Assembly (NCBI GenBank): GCA_017645785.1
Contig: JAGCNW010000010.1
Span: 62,001 to 126,000, forward strand
Reading direction: 5' to 3'
From: Treponema sp.
GTDB lineage: Bacteria; Spirochaetota; Spirochaetia; Treponematales; Treponemataceae
Length of the DNA: 64,000 nucleotides
Part shown: positions 23,937 to 32,918 of the stretch, one piece after another
Layout: every line of letters starts with the position of its first letter
Position numbering within the stretch: position 1 is the stretch's first letter
Notes under the pieces: model-generated
Databases searched by the model: none
The model's input: only the letters and a program-made list of their open reading frames with translations
Told to the model about the DNA's origin: nothing
Made by a program: the position numbers and the translations under genes

Positions 23937-25256
23937 TCACCTCGAATTTCGCAAAGTGTCAAGCGGCCTTTCCTTGCCGGCCTTGCTGGCTGGCAAAAGG
24001 CTTGCCGCAAGCGAAAGCAAAAGGGTCGCAAATCCAATTAAAAACAAATCGCCGAATGGAATGTTCACAGGAATAACATTTAAATAGTATTCCTCGTCCA
24101 ATAGGTGAATCTGCCTATAGTTCATTATATCATTGTTCGCAAAAAAATACAAACCCCTCAAAACAAAGTTGAGAGCCTTTTCCACAAAGCGGATGATTCC
24201 GTTTATATTGACGCTGAACAAAAGCCCCAGGGGAATGCCCAAAAGCAAGCCGCCCGCGCCGCAAGAAAAGCCCGCCATCAAAAAAGAAAGGGAAACGCCT
24301 TTTGAAGTCGCCCCCAAAGACTTTAAGATTGCGATTTCCCTGCGGCGCTCAAGCGCGAGCATTACCAAGGCGCTCGAAATGTTCACAGCCGCCACAAGGA
24401 CGATCAAAAGCTGTATAAAAATCAAGAGTATTTTTGTCGAGGAAAAATTTTCGTATTGGCTCCGGTTCAGCTCGTCCCAACGGTAGACCCGATAGCCCGA
24501 TCCCAAGCTTTTTTTTAAGGCCGCTTGAATTTTCGGCAAGTCTTTTGAAAAGGGGTCTTGGACTTGGCACATCAATGAAAAAACCGCGTCGTTTTGCAAG
24601 GAAAGTTTTTTGGCTTGCGGGTAAGGCATAAAAAGCCAAAGGGCGTCCAACTCCCTGTAGCCGCAAGAAACCGTTCCTACGACATTAAAAGTCTTTACAG
24701 AAGGAGCGAGGCCAACGCCTTCATTTTTGGAAACAAGGACAAGGCGGATTTTGTCGCCGGCCTTGAGGCCCAATTTTTCGGCGATCCCCTGCCCGACCAG
24801 CGCTCCGTTTGAATCGTCGTTAAAGTCTTGGATGGAACCGTCTTTGGCTTCGTAAAGCTCTTGGTAGCTTTTCAGGTTTTTAAAAACGTCGGCCGGAAGA
24901 GCTCGGACAGAAATTCCGCATCGTTTTGAATTGGCGGTTGCAAGCGCCGAAAAATTGACCATCGGATAGGCCGCCGTAATTTGTGGAAGTTCCAAAACGG
25001 CCGCCCGAGCCTCGTCAAGGCTGTCCGCATTTTTTTTAAATGAAACTGCTTCCAAATGCGAAGAAGAAAGCGAAATAAGGCGGCCGGTGATTCCTTCTAT
25101 CATTCCGTTTGAAACCGTCAAGACAGCCACAAGAGGAATCAAGGATATGCCTATGCACAAGACGGAGCCAAAAAGGCTTTTTGTCGCGATCGACGAGCGG
25201 CCGCTTTTGGGAAAGAGAATTCTTTTTGCGAACAAAAACGAAGACTTAAAATTCAT
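23937..25256 (-). CDS. LolC/LolE-family lipoprotein-release permease (second copy)
   Basis: 439-residue FtsX-like membrane protein: N-terminal helix (about 25-50), a large periplasmic domain, then three C-terminal helices (around residues 270-300, 320-350 and 400-425). It forms the lipoprotein transporter with the adjacent LolD-type ATPase, whose stop overlaps this ATG by four bases. Together with the paralogous permease on the other side of lolD it would make a heterodimeric LolCDE. An unspecific MacB-type exporter is a less likely alternative given the gene order. Confidence 0.88.
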   Translation of the reverse strand: MNFKSSFLFAKRILFPKSGRSSIATKSLFGSVLCIGISLIPLVAVLTVSNGMIEGITGRLISLSSSHLEAVSFKKNADSLDEARAAVLELPQITAAYPMVNFSALATANSKRCGISVRALPADVFKNLKSYQELYEAKDGSIQDFNDDSNGALVGQGIAEKLGLKAGDKIRLVLVSKNEGVGLAPSVKTFNVVGTVSCGYRELDALWLFMPYPQAKKLSLQNDAVFSLMCQVQDPFSKDLPKIQAALKKSLGSGYRVYRWDELNRSQYENFSSTKILLIFIQLLIVLVAAVNISSALVMLALERRREIAILKSLGATSKGVSLSFLMAGFSCGAGGLLLGIPLGLLFSVNINGIIRFVEKALNFVLRGLYFFANNDIMNYRQIHLLDEEYYLNVIPVNIPFGDLFLIGFATLLLSLAASLLPASKAGKERPLDTLRNSR

Positions 25257-25933
25257 TTTTTATGCAAGACTCCGTCTTTCATTTCGTAAAGGCTTTGGCC
25301 TTTTTTCGCCAAGGCCATGTCATGTGTCACAAGCAAGAGTGTTTTGCCATAGCGGCTTGTAATGTCAAAAAGCAAGTCGCTTATCATCGCGGAATTGGCA
25401 GGGTCCAGGTTTCCCGTAGGCTCGTCGGCCAAGATCAACTCAGGATCGTTTATCAACGCCCTTGCAACCGCGACGCGCTGCCGCTCTCCTCCGGAAAGTT
25501 CCGAAGGCAAATGGTCTGCCCTGTCCAAAAGGCCAACGTCGGCCAAAAGTTTTTTGGCCTTTTCCATCGCGGCCGCCTTTGGAACGCCAGCCATGTAAGC
25601 CGGAAGAAAAATGTTTTCCAACGCCGTAAAGTCCTTAAGCAAATGGTGGAATTGGAAAACAAGGCCCACAAATTTTGCGCGGTATTCGGTAAGGTCTTTC
25701 TCTCCAAGCTTTGAAATTTCGCGGCCGCCGGCGACGATCGAGCCGCTTGTAGCCGCGTCGATTCCGCCGACAATGTTCAAGAGCGTGCTCTTTCCGTTTC
25801 CGCTTTCGCCGATAACGCAAACCCGCTCGCCTTTTTGCACTGACAAGTTGAGGCCCTTTAAAACGCAAAGCCGCTCGCTTTGGCTTACATATTCCTTATA
25901 AAGATCTTTTATAGTCAATATTTCATTCGTCAT
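25253..25933 (-). CDS. lolD: Lipoprotein-releasing ABC ATPase LolD
   Basis: 226-residue ABC ATPase. Walker A is GESGNGKST, the signature is [14 protein letters not shown], Walker B is [12 protein letters not shown], and the switch histidine is in LLVTHD. The LolD/MacB-type lid sequence ([18 protein letters not shown]) is present. The gene lies between two FtsX-type permeases with overlaps of 11 and 4 bases, which is the LolC-LolD-LolE arrangement for moving lipoproteins from the inner membrane. A GGAGG precedes the start. Confidence 0.95.
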   Translation of the reverse strand: MTNEILTIKDLYKEYVSQSERLCVLKGLNLSVQKGERVCVIGESGNGKSTLLNIVGGIDAATSGSIVAGGREISKLGEKDLTEYRAKFVGLVFQFHHLLKDFTALENIFLPAYMAGVPKAAAMEKAKKLLADVGLLDRADHLPSELSGGERQRVAVARALINDPELILADEPTGNLDPANSAMISDLLFDITSRYGKTLLLVTHDMALAKKGQSLYEMKDGVLHKK

Positions 25934-27215
25934 GCAAAACCTCCGAAATGGCGGCGTTCAAAACCTCCCGGCTTGCAAGCCAAGACGACAGAACGGCGGA
26001 AAGAATTCCAAACAAGGTTATAAAAAATATTTCGAGCGCGTACATTTTTGCGGGAATGTTTCCGTAAACCGCGAACATAGGATTTTGCGCGACCGCGGCC
26101 GCTTCTTGCGGAGCGACGACAAGCAGCGCCAAGTACTGGAGCCAAAAAATCGCGCCCGACAAAACGGCAAAGACGCTCTTTATGTTCACGCAAAAAAACA
26201 TTCCCAAAAGCAAGCCGGGAATCGCGCCTCTAAGGCCAGTCAAAAAGCCCCTCATTACAAAAATGTTTTTTATCGAAGAAATATTTCCGCCAAGGGCGCT
26301 CAAAGCAGATATTTCAAAGCGGCGCTCGTAGACTATGCGCCTCATCGAGTTGAAAATATTTATGGCGACAACGACAAAAATCAAAAGAACCAAAAGCATC
26401 AGCATGTTTTTTTCTACCCGCAAGGCGCCAAAAAAGCTGCGGTTGTATTCTCTCCAAGACTTTGCCTTGGCCTCCGGGAACTTTTGGTTGATTTCGTCAA
26501 GCAAGGCGGAATCAGTCGAAGGATTTTTCAGCTTTATTCCAAACGAAGAATTCTGGCCGTCAAAAAAATCCGCGCGGTCTTTGTCAACGTAAGCGAAAGT
26601 TTGGTTTATGTCGGCGTAGCCTGTCATAAAAATCGCGGCGACGACAAAATCCTTTTTGTCTTGGAACGCTTGCAGCAAGGGCTTTTTTGAACCAAGTGAA
26701 TAAAGGCTTACGGTGTCGCCCACCCTAACGCCCAAAGTTCGGAACAATGTGGATCCAAGCGCGACCGCAGTCTTGTCGTTGAAAAGGTCAAAGTTCCCCC
26801 GCAAGACCCGTATTTCTTTTGCAAAGCCCTTGTCGTTTTCAAAAACGTCCGGCTCCAAGCCGCGGACCAAGACGGCGGCCTGTTTTCCATTGGGGCCGAC
26901 GGCGAGGCATTCGCTTTCGATAAACTCTTGCGAACACAAAACGCGCGGATTTTCTTTTAGGAACTTTTTAAAGTCAGCCTTGCGTTCAAAATCGCCTTCC
27001 GCCCGCACATGAAAGGACGACACTTCCATAATCGCGTCTATGAATTCCCGCTGAAAGCCGTTCATGACGCTGATTACGATTATCAAAGTCATTACGCCAA
27101 AACAAATGCCCAAAGTCGAAAGCTTGAACGAAAGGGAGCCGGAACCTTTTCTGTCAACCAAAGAAAAGCGTTTGGCCACAAAATAAATCCAAGAGAGGCC
27201 TCCCTTAGTTTTCAT
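25923..27215 (-). CDS. LolC/LolE-family lipoprotein-release permease (first copy)
   Basis: 430-residue permease with an N-terminal YFVAKRFSLVDRKGSG segment leading into the first membrane helix (LGICFGVMTLIIVISVMNGFQ), a periplasmic domain, and three C-terminal helices. MNGFQREF after helix 1 is characteristic of LolC/LolE. The ATG at 27215 was chosen because GGAGGCGATT precedes it; an upstream start would add an unrelated tail. It overlaps the preceding exported protein by 11 bases and lolD by 11 bases. Confidence 0.9.
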   Translation of the reverse strand: MKTKGGLSWIYFVAKRFSLVDRKGSGSLSFKLSTLGICFGVMTLIIVISVMNGFQREFIDAIMEVSSFHVRAEGDFERKADFKKFLKENPRVLCSQEFIESECLAVGPNGKQAAVLVRGLEPDVFENDKGFAKEIRVLRGNFDLFNDKTAVALGSTLFRTLGVRVGDTVSLYSLGSKKPLLQAFQDKKDFVVAAIFMTGYADINQTFAYVDKDRADFFDGQNSSFGIKLKNPSTDSALLDEINQKFPEAKAKSWREYNRSFFGALRVEKNMLMLLVLLIFVVVAINIFNSMRRIVYERRFEISALSALGGNISSIKNIFVMRGFLTGLRGAIPGLLLGMFFCVNIKSVFAVLSGAIFWLQYLALLVVAPQEAAAVAQNPMFAVYGNIPAKMYALEIFFITLFGILSAVLSSWLASREVLNAAISEVLHDE

Positions 27216-28107
27216 AATCGCCTCCGGTCCGGATGGTCGAATCAACTTTGATGTTCTCTCTATAAAAATCACGGACGATTATTCCGCCGTCAAAATAAGT
27301 GGTTCTGACATAATCGCCTTTTTCGAAATTCCTGTAAACAGTCCTCACGCGCAAGACAGAATTTTTATAATATGACGTTTCCTCCAAATCCTTTCCGTTG
27401 TACTTGCTGTTGCGAATTTCGTCGCTAAAAAGCTTCACGCTCTTTTTTACAACGTTGTATTTTTGGATTCTCTCTTGCGTCACGCGCAGAGACTTGTCGT
27501 ACTTGATTGAAATTGCGTCAAATGACAAAAGCTTTCCGTCTTCGTCAAAATAATTCTTTCTCTCCGACTTCAACCTGCCGTCAGAAAAATAAAAGCTTCT
27601 CTTCTCAAAATTTTCCGCGAAGTTTTTTTCAAAAGTTGAATGGATGCCAGCGGCGTTGCGCGGATTAAAGACCAAAAGCCGCTCTACGACGCTCTGGGCG
27701 CTTGTGGCTCCTTGCTTCCAATACTCAATCTTTTCAAGCCTGAGATTTTTGTCGTAAAAGCGGCGCTGGAACTTTCCGTTGGCGTAGTTGACCAATTGTC
27801 TTTTTCCCGAAGGAGAATGCTGGGCCAAAAAATAATCTTCGTTTGTCTCTAAAAGCCTTATTCTCTTTACGGAATCAACAAAAGAAAGGTAAACGGCTTC
27901 CGGCTTTTTTTCTTCTTGGGGAAGCTCGGCTTCTTCAACGCGCTCGCCTTCTTCCAAAAGCTCTTCGTTTTCCAAAAGAAGATTTTCTTCCGCGGCGGCT
28001 TCCTCGATTGCGGGCTCCTCTTCCGCTGGCGCTTCCTGGCAAAAAAGCGCCGGCCGGCAAAGGGCAAAGAGAAAAAGCGCTGTCAAGAAAATGCGGAGCC
28101 TTTTCAA
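27205..28107 (-). CDS. Exported protein with Glu/Ala-rich region and MORN-like strands
   Basis: 300-residue protein with a signal peptide (cleavage near LFCQE), an extremely acidic Glu/Ala-rich segment at about 26-70, and a C-terminal two thirds of short repeating strands of the type KFQRRFYDKNLRLEKIEYW, SFYFSDGRLKSERKNYFDEDGKLLS and YFDGGIIVRDFY. Those resemble MORN or toxin-antitoxin MORN-like beta repeats. Start is TTG at 28107, two bases after the ftsY stop. Its position between ftsY and the lipoprotein transporter suggests a role in envelope biogenesis, but no function is recognised. Confidence 0.75.
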   Translation of the reverse strand: MKRLRIFLTALFLFALCRPALFCQEAPAEEEPAIEEAAAEENLLLENEELLEEGERVEEAELPQEEKKPEAVYLSFVDSVKRIRLLETNEDYFLAQHSPSGKRQLVNYANGKFQRRFYDKNLRLEKIEYWKQGATSAQSVVERLLVFNPRNAAGIHSTFEKNFAENFEKRSFYFSDGRLKSERKNYFDEDGKLLSFDAISIKYDKSLRVTQERIQKYNVVKKSVKLFSDEIRNSKYNGKDLEETSYYKNSVLRVRTVYRNFEKGDYVRTTYFDGGIIVRDFYRENIKVDSTIRTGGDYEN

Positions 28108-28109
28108 AA

Positions 28110-28982
28110 CTAGATTCCCAAAAACTCGTTCAAATATTTTTCGGCGTCAAACTTGGCTATGTCGCCGTAAGCTTCGCCTGAACAAACAAAAGCGACAGGC
28201 ACGTTCATTTCTTTTCCGATTGTTATTGCGATTCCTCCCTTGGCGCTGGAGTCGTACTTTGTCAAAACAATCGCGTCAACGCCGACGGCCTCGTTAAAGA
28301 CTTCCGCCTGTCTCAAAGCGTTTTGTCCTGTGGTGGCGTCAAGCACAAGAAGCTTTTTATAGCAGCCTTCGCTGGCCTTTTGGGCGCAAACGCGGTCGAT
28401 TTTTTCCAGCTCGCGGACAAGGTTTTCCTTGTTGTGGAGGCGGCCGGCGGTATCGGCGATTACAAGTCCGCCGCCCTTGGAAGAAACGGATTCAGCGGCG
28501 TCAAAAACAACGGCCGCGGGATCGCTTCCCATTTGGTGGGCGACAACGCGTATTCCCAATTTTTCTCCGTGCATCGAAAGCTGGTCCACCGCCGCGGCCC
28601 TAAAGGTGTCGCTCGCGCTAAGAACAAGATTCTGGACGCCGGCGTTTTTTTGCAGCAAGGCGATTTTTGCGGCGCTTGTCGTTTTTCCGACGCCGTTGAC
28701 GCCCAAAAGCATCCAAACGTTCGTCTTGCCGTCCTGCGCCTTCAAGTCAATTCCCTTGACGTAAGGAAACAGGGACTCCTTTAGCTTTAAAAGAATTTTT
28801 TCTTGGTCGTAAACTTTTTCTTTTTTGCATTCGCCTTCGAGCGCGTCTATCAATTCCATTGAAAGCTTGGCTCCGATGTCGCCTTCTATCAAGGCGTCGG
28901 CCAAGTCGTCAAAGAATTCTTCGTTTTGCGCGGCGCGGCCCGCAAAAAGGCTTTTCAACTTGTCAGCAAAAGAACTTTTCAT
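28110..28982 (-). CDS. ftsY: Signal recognition particle receptor FtsY
   Basis: 290-residue SRP GTPase that receives ribosome-nascent-chain complexes at the membrane. A short N domain (about 1-85) precedes the G domain with GVNGVGKTTSAAKIA, the SDTFRAAAVDQL motif, DTAGRLHN and TKYDSSAKGG. The acidic A domain of E. coli FtsY is absent, as in many bacteria. The start has GGAGAAAGC upstream. It is followed after two bases by the MORN-like exported protein and then the Lol genes. Confidence 0.96.
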   Translation of the reverse strand: MKSSFADKLKSLFAGRAAQNEEFFDDLADALIEGDIGAKLSMELIDALEGECKKEKVYDQEKILLKLKESLFPYVKGIDLKAQDGKTNVWMLLGVNGVGKTTSAAKIALLQKNAGVQNLVLSASDTFRAAAVDQLSMHGEKLGIRVVAHQMGSDPAAVVFDAAESVSSKGGGLVIADTAGRLHNKENLVRELEKIDRVCAQKASEGCYKKLLVLDATTGQNALRQAEVFNEAVGVDAIVLTKYDSSAKGGIAITIGKEMNVPVAFVCSGEAYGDIAKFDAEKYLNEFLGI

Positions 28983-28994
28983 GCTTTCTCCAAA

Positions 28995-30767
28995 TTAATT
29001 TTCGCTCTCATCTTTAGTTTCTGGTCCAAGCGGCTTCGCCTCTTCTTTTTTAGGCTCTTCCCTCTCGGGCATAAAAGGCGTTATCGCCGCCGCCTCTTCT
29101 TCCATCATGCTTTGAACGGCTTCAAGCTGCCTTGCGTTTTGCATCTTTCGCAAAGTGTAAGGCTTCACTTTCTTTGCCTTTGGCGGGAGCGTCTTGTCTA
29201 CGGCAATCAAATACGCCACCAACTCGCAAACAAACCAAACGCCGCAAACCGCCGAGATTCCCGTTCCAACAAGCGAAAGCGACCGATACTTGTTGTAGTC
29301 GTCCGCCGTCACTTCTCCGTAAGAAGTTTGAACTCCGCGCTGGCACGAAATAAAACGGCCATAGGTGTAAAACAAGAATGGCAAGGAAAGCATCAAGGCG
29401 CTGTATGAAAGATACATTATTTTTCGCCTTCTGTCGATATTCTTGCTTATGTCATAGACCTTTACGCGGGCCTGAAGCTGGTTGCCGTCAACCATCAAGT
29501 TGCGGGGAATCTGCACGAACATGATTTCGTTATGAGTGTTCTCCGGCTTCTTCTTGTCTACAAGGGGGCTTTCAAAATAGCCAAAGACTGTGTCGCCGTT
29601 CACTTTTAAAGGAACGTCAACATAATCCGTTTTGGAAGACGGACCGACATACTTTCCGTCAAAGAAAATGTCGCCCGGAACGAATTTGCTCAAAACCAAT
29701 TTTACGGAGCCTTCAGACTTTTCCTTAAAATTGACCTCGATAAAAAATCTGCTCCTTCCAGAAAAATTATAGATAAAAGTTTCCCGCGCGTAATTGTCAG
29801 CCTCGACAGAAATCGAATGGAAGCCGGAACTTACGACAGCCTTTTCAGGCATGGGATCATAAACGATGTTGTCAATAGTCAAAACGGCGTTGGAAAGAGC
29901 CTCTTTTGGATTTACGCTAAAATCCAATTCCACCGGAAGGCCGTTGGCGATTTCGGGCAAAAGTTCAAAAGCCAAATTTTCCGCGACAAGGCTTATCTGC
30001 GAGATTGAGCCGACTTCCATCGCGCTCGCAACCTTCTTGGCGCCAGGATAAACCACAAGGTCGACATTGGCGCAAATATAGTCTCCGTAAAAAGAAATTT
30101 TTCCAGCGACGACCGCGTTGATCTTTGCGGAAGAAATTTCCTTTTCGTACTTTCTGGAATAAACGCCGTCATTTTCCGCGTCTTCGCCGGCTTCAAAAAG
30201 CGCTTCGGAATCATTTTTGTAAAGGGCGATTTTTTCCGTAGTCTCCAACAAATCTGGCCGCAATTCCTTCAACACTTTTTTCTTGCTTTTTTCTGGATGG
30301 TAAATGGCCTCTTGCTTTTTAAGGTTTGCGTCTATCTTGTCTTGGACTTCCTTGATTTTCTTTTGAGCGTCGGCCAGCGCCAGCTCAAAAGACAGGCCGC
30401 TGTAATTGTTCAAGACAAGCGCGTCGCGCGCCTTTATCTCTTTGCTAAGCTGCAAGAACAAGTCCAAGCGCTCGGTCAAAAGGGCGTCGTTTTTCCTCGC
30501 CGCCTTTTCGTCTCGCATTACGGAACGAACCATATCCACCGATATGTGCTCAAGAATGAGTTTTGGAAGAACGCTGGCCGCGCTCTGCGCCGTCTTTGAC
30601 GAAGCGCCGTCCAAGGCAAACTTTCTGGCGGCCAATATCCAAGGCTTTTCAGACGACGAACTGTCCTTGTCCGCTCCAAAAAAATTGGAGGCGGCAAGGC
30701 AAAAAATCAAAAGAGGAATGACAATTTTTCTTAAGAAAGAAATTCTATTCCGACCCTTCTCCGTCAT
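28995..30767 (-). CDS. Exported/membrane protein with PEGA-like domains
   Basis: 590-residue protein. A signal peptide or anchor lies at about 14-32. A region with coiled-coil character follows (about 90-190), then two PEGA-like beta segments (about 300-360 and 365-405, for example GFHSISVEADNYARET and GDIFFDGKYVGPSS). Two membrane helices lie near residues 455-475 and 500-520, and an acidic Glu/Pro tail ends the protein. It starts inside the prfB 3' end (23-base overlap), so expression is tied to prfB. Topology suggests a periplasmic sensor-like domain with a cytoplasmic tail. Not assigned to a characterised family. Confidence 0.75.
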   Translation of the reverse strand: MTEKGRNRISFLRKIVIPLLIFCLAASNFFGADKDSSSSEKPWILAARKFALDGASSKTAQSAASVLPKLILEHISVDMVRSVMRDEKAARKNDALLTERLDLFLQLSKEIKARDALVLNNYSGLSFELALADAQKKIKEVQDKIDANLKKQEAIYHPEKSKKKVLKELRPDLLETTEKIALYKNDSEALFEAGEDAENDGVYSRKYEKEISSAKINAVVAGKISFYGDYICANVDLVVYPGAKKVASAMEVGSISQISLVAENLAFELLPEIANGLPVELDFSVNPKEALSNAVLTIDNIVYDPMPEKAVVSSGFHSISVEADNYARETFIYNFSGRSRFFIEVNFKEKSEGSVKLVLSKFVPGDIFFDGKYVGPSSKTDYVDVPLKVNGDTVFGYFESPLVDKKKPENTHNEIMFVQIPRNLMVDGNQLQARVKVYDISKNIDRRRKIMYLSYSALMLSLPFLFYTYGRFISCQRGVQTSYGEVTADDYNKYRSLSLVGTGISAVCGVWFVCELVAYLIAVDKTLPPKAKKVKPYTLRKMQNARQLEAVQSMMEEEAAAITPFMPEREEPKKEEAKPLGPETKDESEN

Positions 30768-31882
30768 CTTCCGCGTCCAATGGAAGTCCCTTCCACATGG
30801 CGTTTAGGTACGCCTCGATAAATTGGTCGATGTCGCCGTCCATTACAGCCTGAATGTTTCCTGTCTCCGCGCGCGTACGCAAGTCCTTTACCATTGTGTA
30901 AGGCTGGAAAACGTACGAACGAATTTGGTTTCCCCACGAAATGTCTTTTTTTTCGGCGGAATACTTTGAGTTTTCCTTTTCTTTTTCTTGCTTGTAGTAT
31001 TCGTAAAGCTTTGACTTTAAGATTGACATTGCGGTCGCGCGGTTCATAAGCTGGCTGCGCTCGCTGTCGCAGGCGACTACGATTCCTGTGGGCAAGTGGG
31101 TAAAGCGAACCGCCGAGTCAGTCTTGTTAACGTGCTGGCCGCCCTTTCCGCCGGAACGGTAGGTGTCGACGCGCAAGTCCTTTGGATCGATTTTAACTTC
31201 AATCGTGTCGTCCAAAACCGGGAACACGTAAACGCTGGCAAAAGAAGTGTGGCGGCGGGCGTTGGCGTCAAAGGGGCTTATGCGAACCAAGCGGTGAATG
31301 CCGGCCTCGCCTTTTAGAAAGCCGTAAACGTAGTCGCCGTCGATTTGGAAAGTGACCGACTTGATTCCGCCTTCCGCTTCCAAAAGGTCTACTGTTTCCA
31401 ACTTAAATCCGCGTCGTTCCGCCCATCTAGTGTACATTCGGCTAAGCATAAAGGCCCAGTCCTCGGCCTCCGTTCCGCCCGCTCCAGAGTGAATCGAAAG
31501 GAAGGCGCTTGAAGAATCGACTTCGCCGCTCAAAAGGCTCATGCGGCTTTCGCGCTCGTAATTTTTTTGCGCCTCTTCCAATTGGGAACGGATTTCTGCT
31601 TCCTCGCTTTGGTCGTTGGATTCCATTGAAAGTTCGTAAAGGGCTTCGATGTCGTCAATTTGAGCCTTGAGCTCTTTCCAAGGCTCGACAGTATTCTTGA
31701 GGCGCTTGATTTTGTTCATTACTTTTCCGGCGTTGGCAGCGTCGTCCCAAAAGCCCGGCTCGCCGGTCAAAGCCTCTTGCTCGGCTATTTTTTTGTAAAC
31801 CGAGTCCGCGTCAAAGACGCCCCCAAACGTTGAGGATGTTTTCCTTCAATTCGTCGATCGGCTGTTTTAGATCTTCAAGCAT
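30745..31882 (-). CDS. prfB: Peptide chain release factor 2, programmed +1 frameshift
   Basis: Release factor for UGA and UAA codons. The first frame runs from the ATG at 31882 (behind AGGGGAAAAT) for 23 codons to an in-frame TGA at 31811-31813. The second frame gives the rest, including the SPF recognition tripeptide (ISPFDANARRH) and the GGQ motif (GGKGGQHVNKT). The site reads GGGGG-CGT-CTT-TGA-C, matching the classical RF2 autoregulatory slip. The full product is about 378 residues. It is first in the long minus-strand gene series. Confidence 0.96.
31810..31824 (-). other. prfB +1 frameshift site
   Basis: On the minus strand: internal Shine-Dalgarno-like GGGGG (31820-31824), three bases CGT, the slippery CTT (31814-31816), then TGA followed by C (31810-31813). 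Spacing is identical to E. coli prfB. Low RF2 slows termination at this TGA and lets the ribosome slip forward, so RF2 regulates its own synthesis. Confidence 0.95.
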
Positions 31883-31971
31883 ATTTTCCCCTGACTTTAA
31901 TATGAATTTCAATTATAGTGTTTTTTTTGCCCTATGTAAACAGCCGAAATCCCGCATTGCATGTATAACTA

Positions 31972-32000
31972 TTGAAGAAAACAAAAAACGCCGATATTAT
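31972..32000 (+). promoter_or_regulatory. Promoter of 32007 gene, leaderless geometry
   Basis: TTGAAG (31972-31977), 17 bases, TATTAT (31995-32000), then six bases and the ATG at 32007. Transcription would start at the A of the start codon. There is no ribosome-binding site. Confidence 0.65.
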
Positions 32001-32006
32001 AAAAGT

Positions 32007-32918
32007 ATGAAGGCAAACAAACACTCTTTGATTTTTTGGACGGCTCTCGCCATTTTCTCACTCCCCGTCTTTGCCCAAGGAAAGCCTGTGGCGACTTACA
32101 TAAAGGCTGCCAGCGGAGAAGAAAAAAGCATTTTGATTGAATGGGACTTTCCCGCCAAATGCGAGCCTAAGGTTCAAGGCGTTCAAATATTCCGAACAAA
32201 AAAGCCTTGCGTCTCATACCAAGAAATCCAAGGCGCCGAGCCCATCGCGCAATTGGAGCCTTCAAAGAGCTCATACACAGACATTCCTCCGGCGCCCGGC
32301 GATTACTTTTACGCCGTCTTGGCCGAAACCTCAAAGGGCCTTTATAAAATCATAATTCCAGGAGTCAACGCCACCGCAAAAGGCGCGCGGCCAAAAATTC
32401 CGGAAAAAGTTTTTGAACCGGAAAACAAAGTTTCCGAAAAAGCGCCGCTTCCAAAAGAGCAAGCTGAAACGCCCCTTAGAAACGCTCCCCTTCCAAATCC
32501 CGGAACCTTGCTCGGCTTTAACGAAGGCCGCGCCAAGATGAGCGAAAAGTCAAAGAAAGCCGCAAAAGAATTGGGAAGCAAAAAAGCTCCAAGGGCCGTT
32601 GAATTTAAAAGCCCATACTTCTTTGAGGAAGACATGTTCTCTCCTGACAGCGGAGACGAATACACTTTGTTTGAATGTTTGAGAGCCGGCTTGGCTCCCA
32701 AGAAATACGCCGAAAGCGTTGAAATATTGCAAGACTTTTTGAGCGTGCACCGCAACAAGGCGACAACCGAAAGGGCCCAGTTCTACCTAGGCCAAAGCCA
32801 CTATTTTTGCAAGGACTACGAAAAAGCCGTCCGCTGCTTCTTGAACGTCCAGGACGCCTTCCCGGAACTTTCAAAACAGTGGATCGACTCAAGCCTTGAC
32901 TTGCTTACGATAAACTAA
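32007..32918 (+). CDS. Exported tetratricopeptide-like protein
   Basis: 303-residue protein with a signal peptide (SLPVFAQ cleavage). It contains an N-terminal fibronectin-III-like domain (about 25-110, SILIEWDFP...DYFYAVLAET), a proline/lysine-rich linker, and a C-terminal TPR-like pair (ESVEILQDFLSVHRN, AQFYLGQSHYFCKDYEKAVRCF). The ATG at 32007 begins the signal sequence; a longer upstream frame has no promoter or ribosome support. It converges on the next gene so closely that their stop codons share bases (CTAA). Function unknown; a periplasmic scaffold is plausible. Confidence 0.8.
   Translation: MKANKHSLIFWTALAIFSLPVFAQGKPVATYIKAASGEEKSILIEWDFPAKCEPKVQGVQIFRTKKPCVSYQEIQGAEPIAQLEPSKSSYTDIPPAPGDYFYAVLAETSKGLYKIIIPGVNATAKGARPKIPEKVFEPENKVSEKAPLPKEQAETPLRNAPLPNPGTLLGFNEGRAKMSEKSKKAAKELGSKKAPRAVEFKSPYFFEEDMFSPDSGDEYTLFECLRAGLAPKKYAESVEILQDFLSVHRNKATTERAQFYLGQSHYFCKDYEKAVRCFLNVQDAFPELSKQWIDSSLDLLTIN

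Noticed and set aside
31830-32006. Extra 59 codons at the start of the 32007 gene
   Set aside because: They overlap prfB and would hide the signal peptide; the promoter lies after them.
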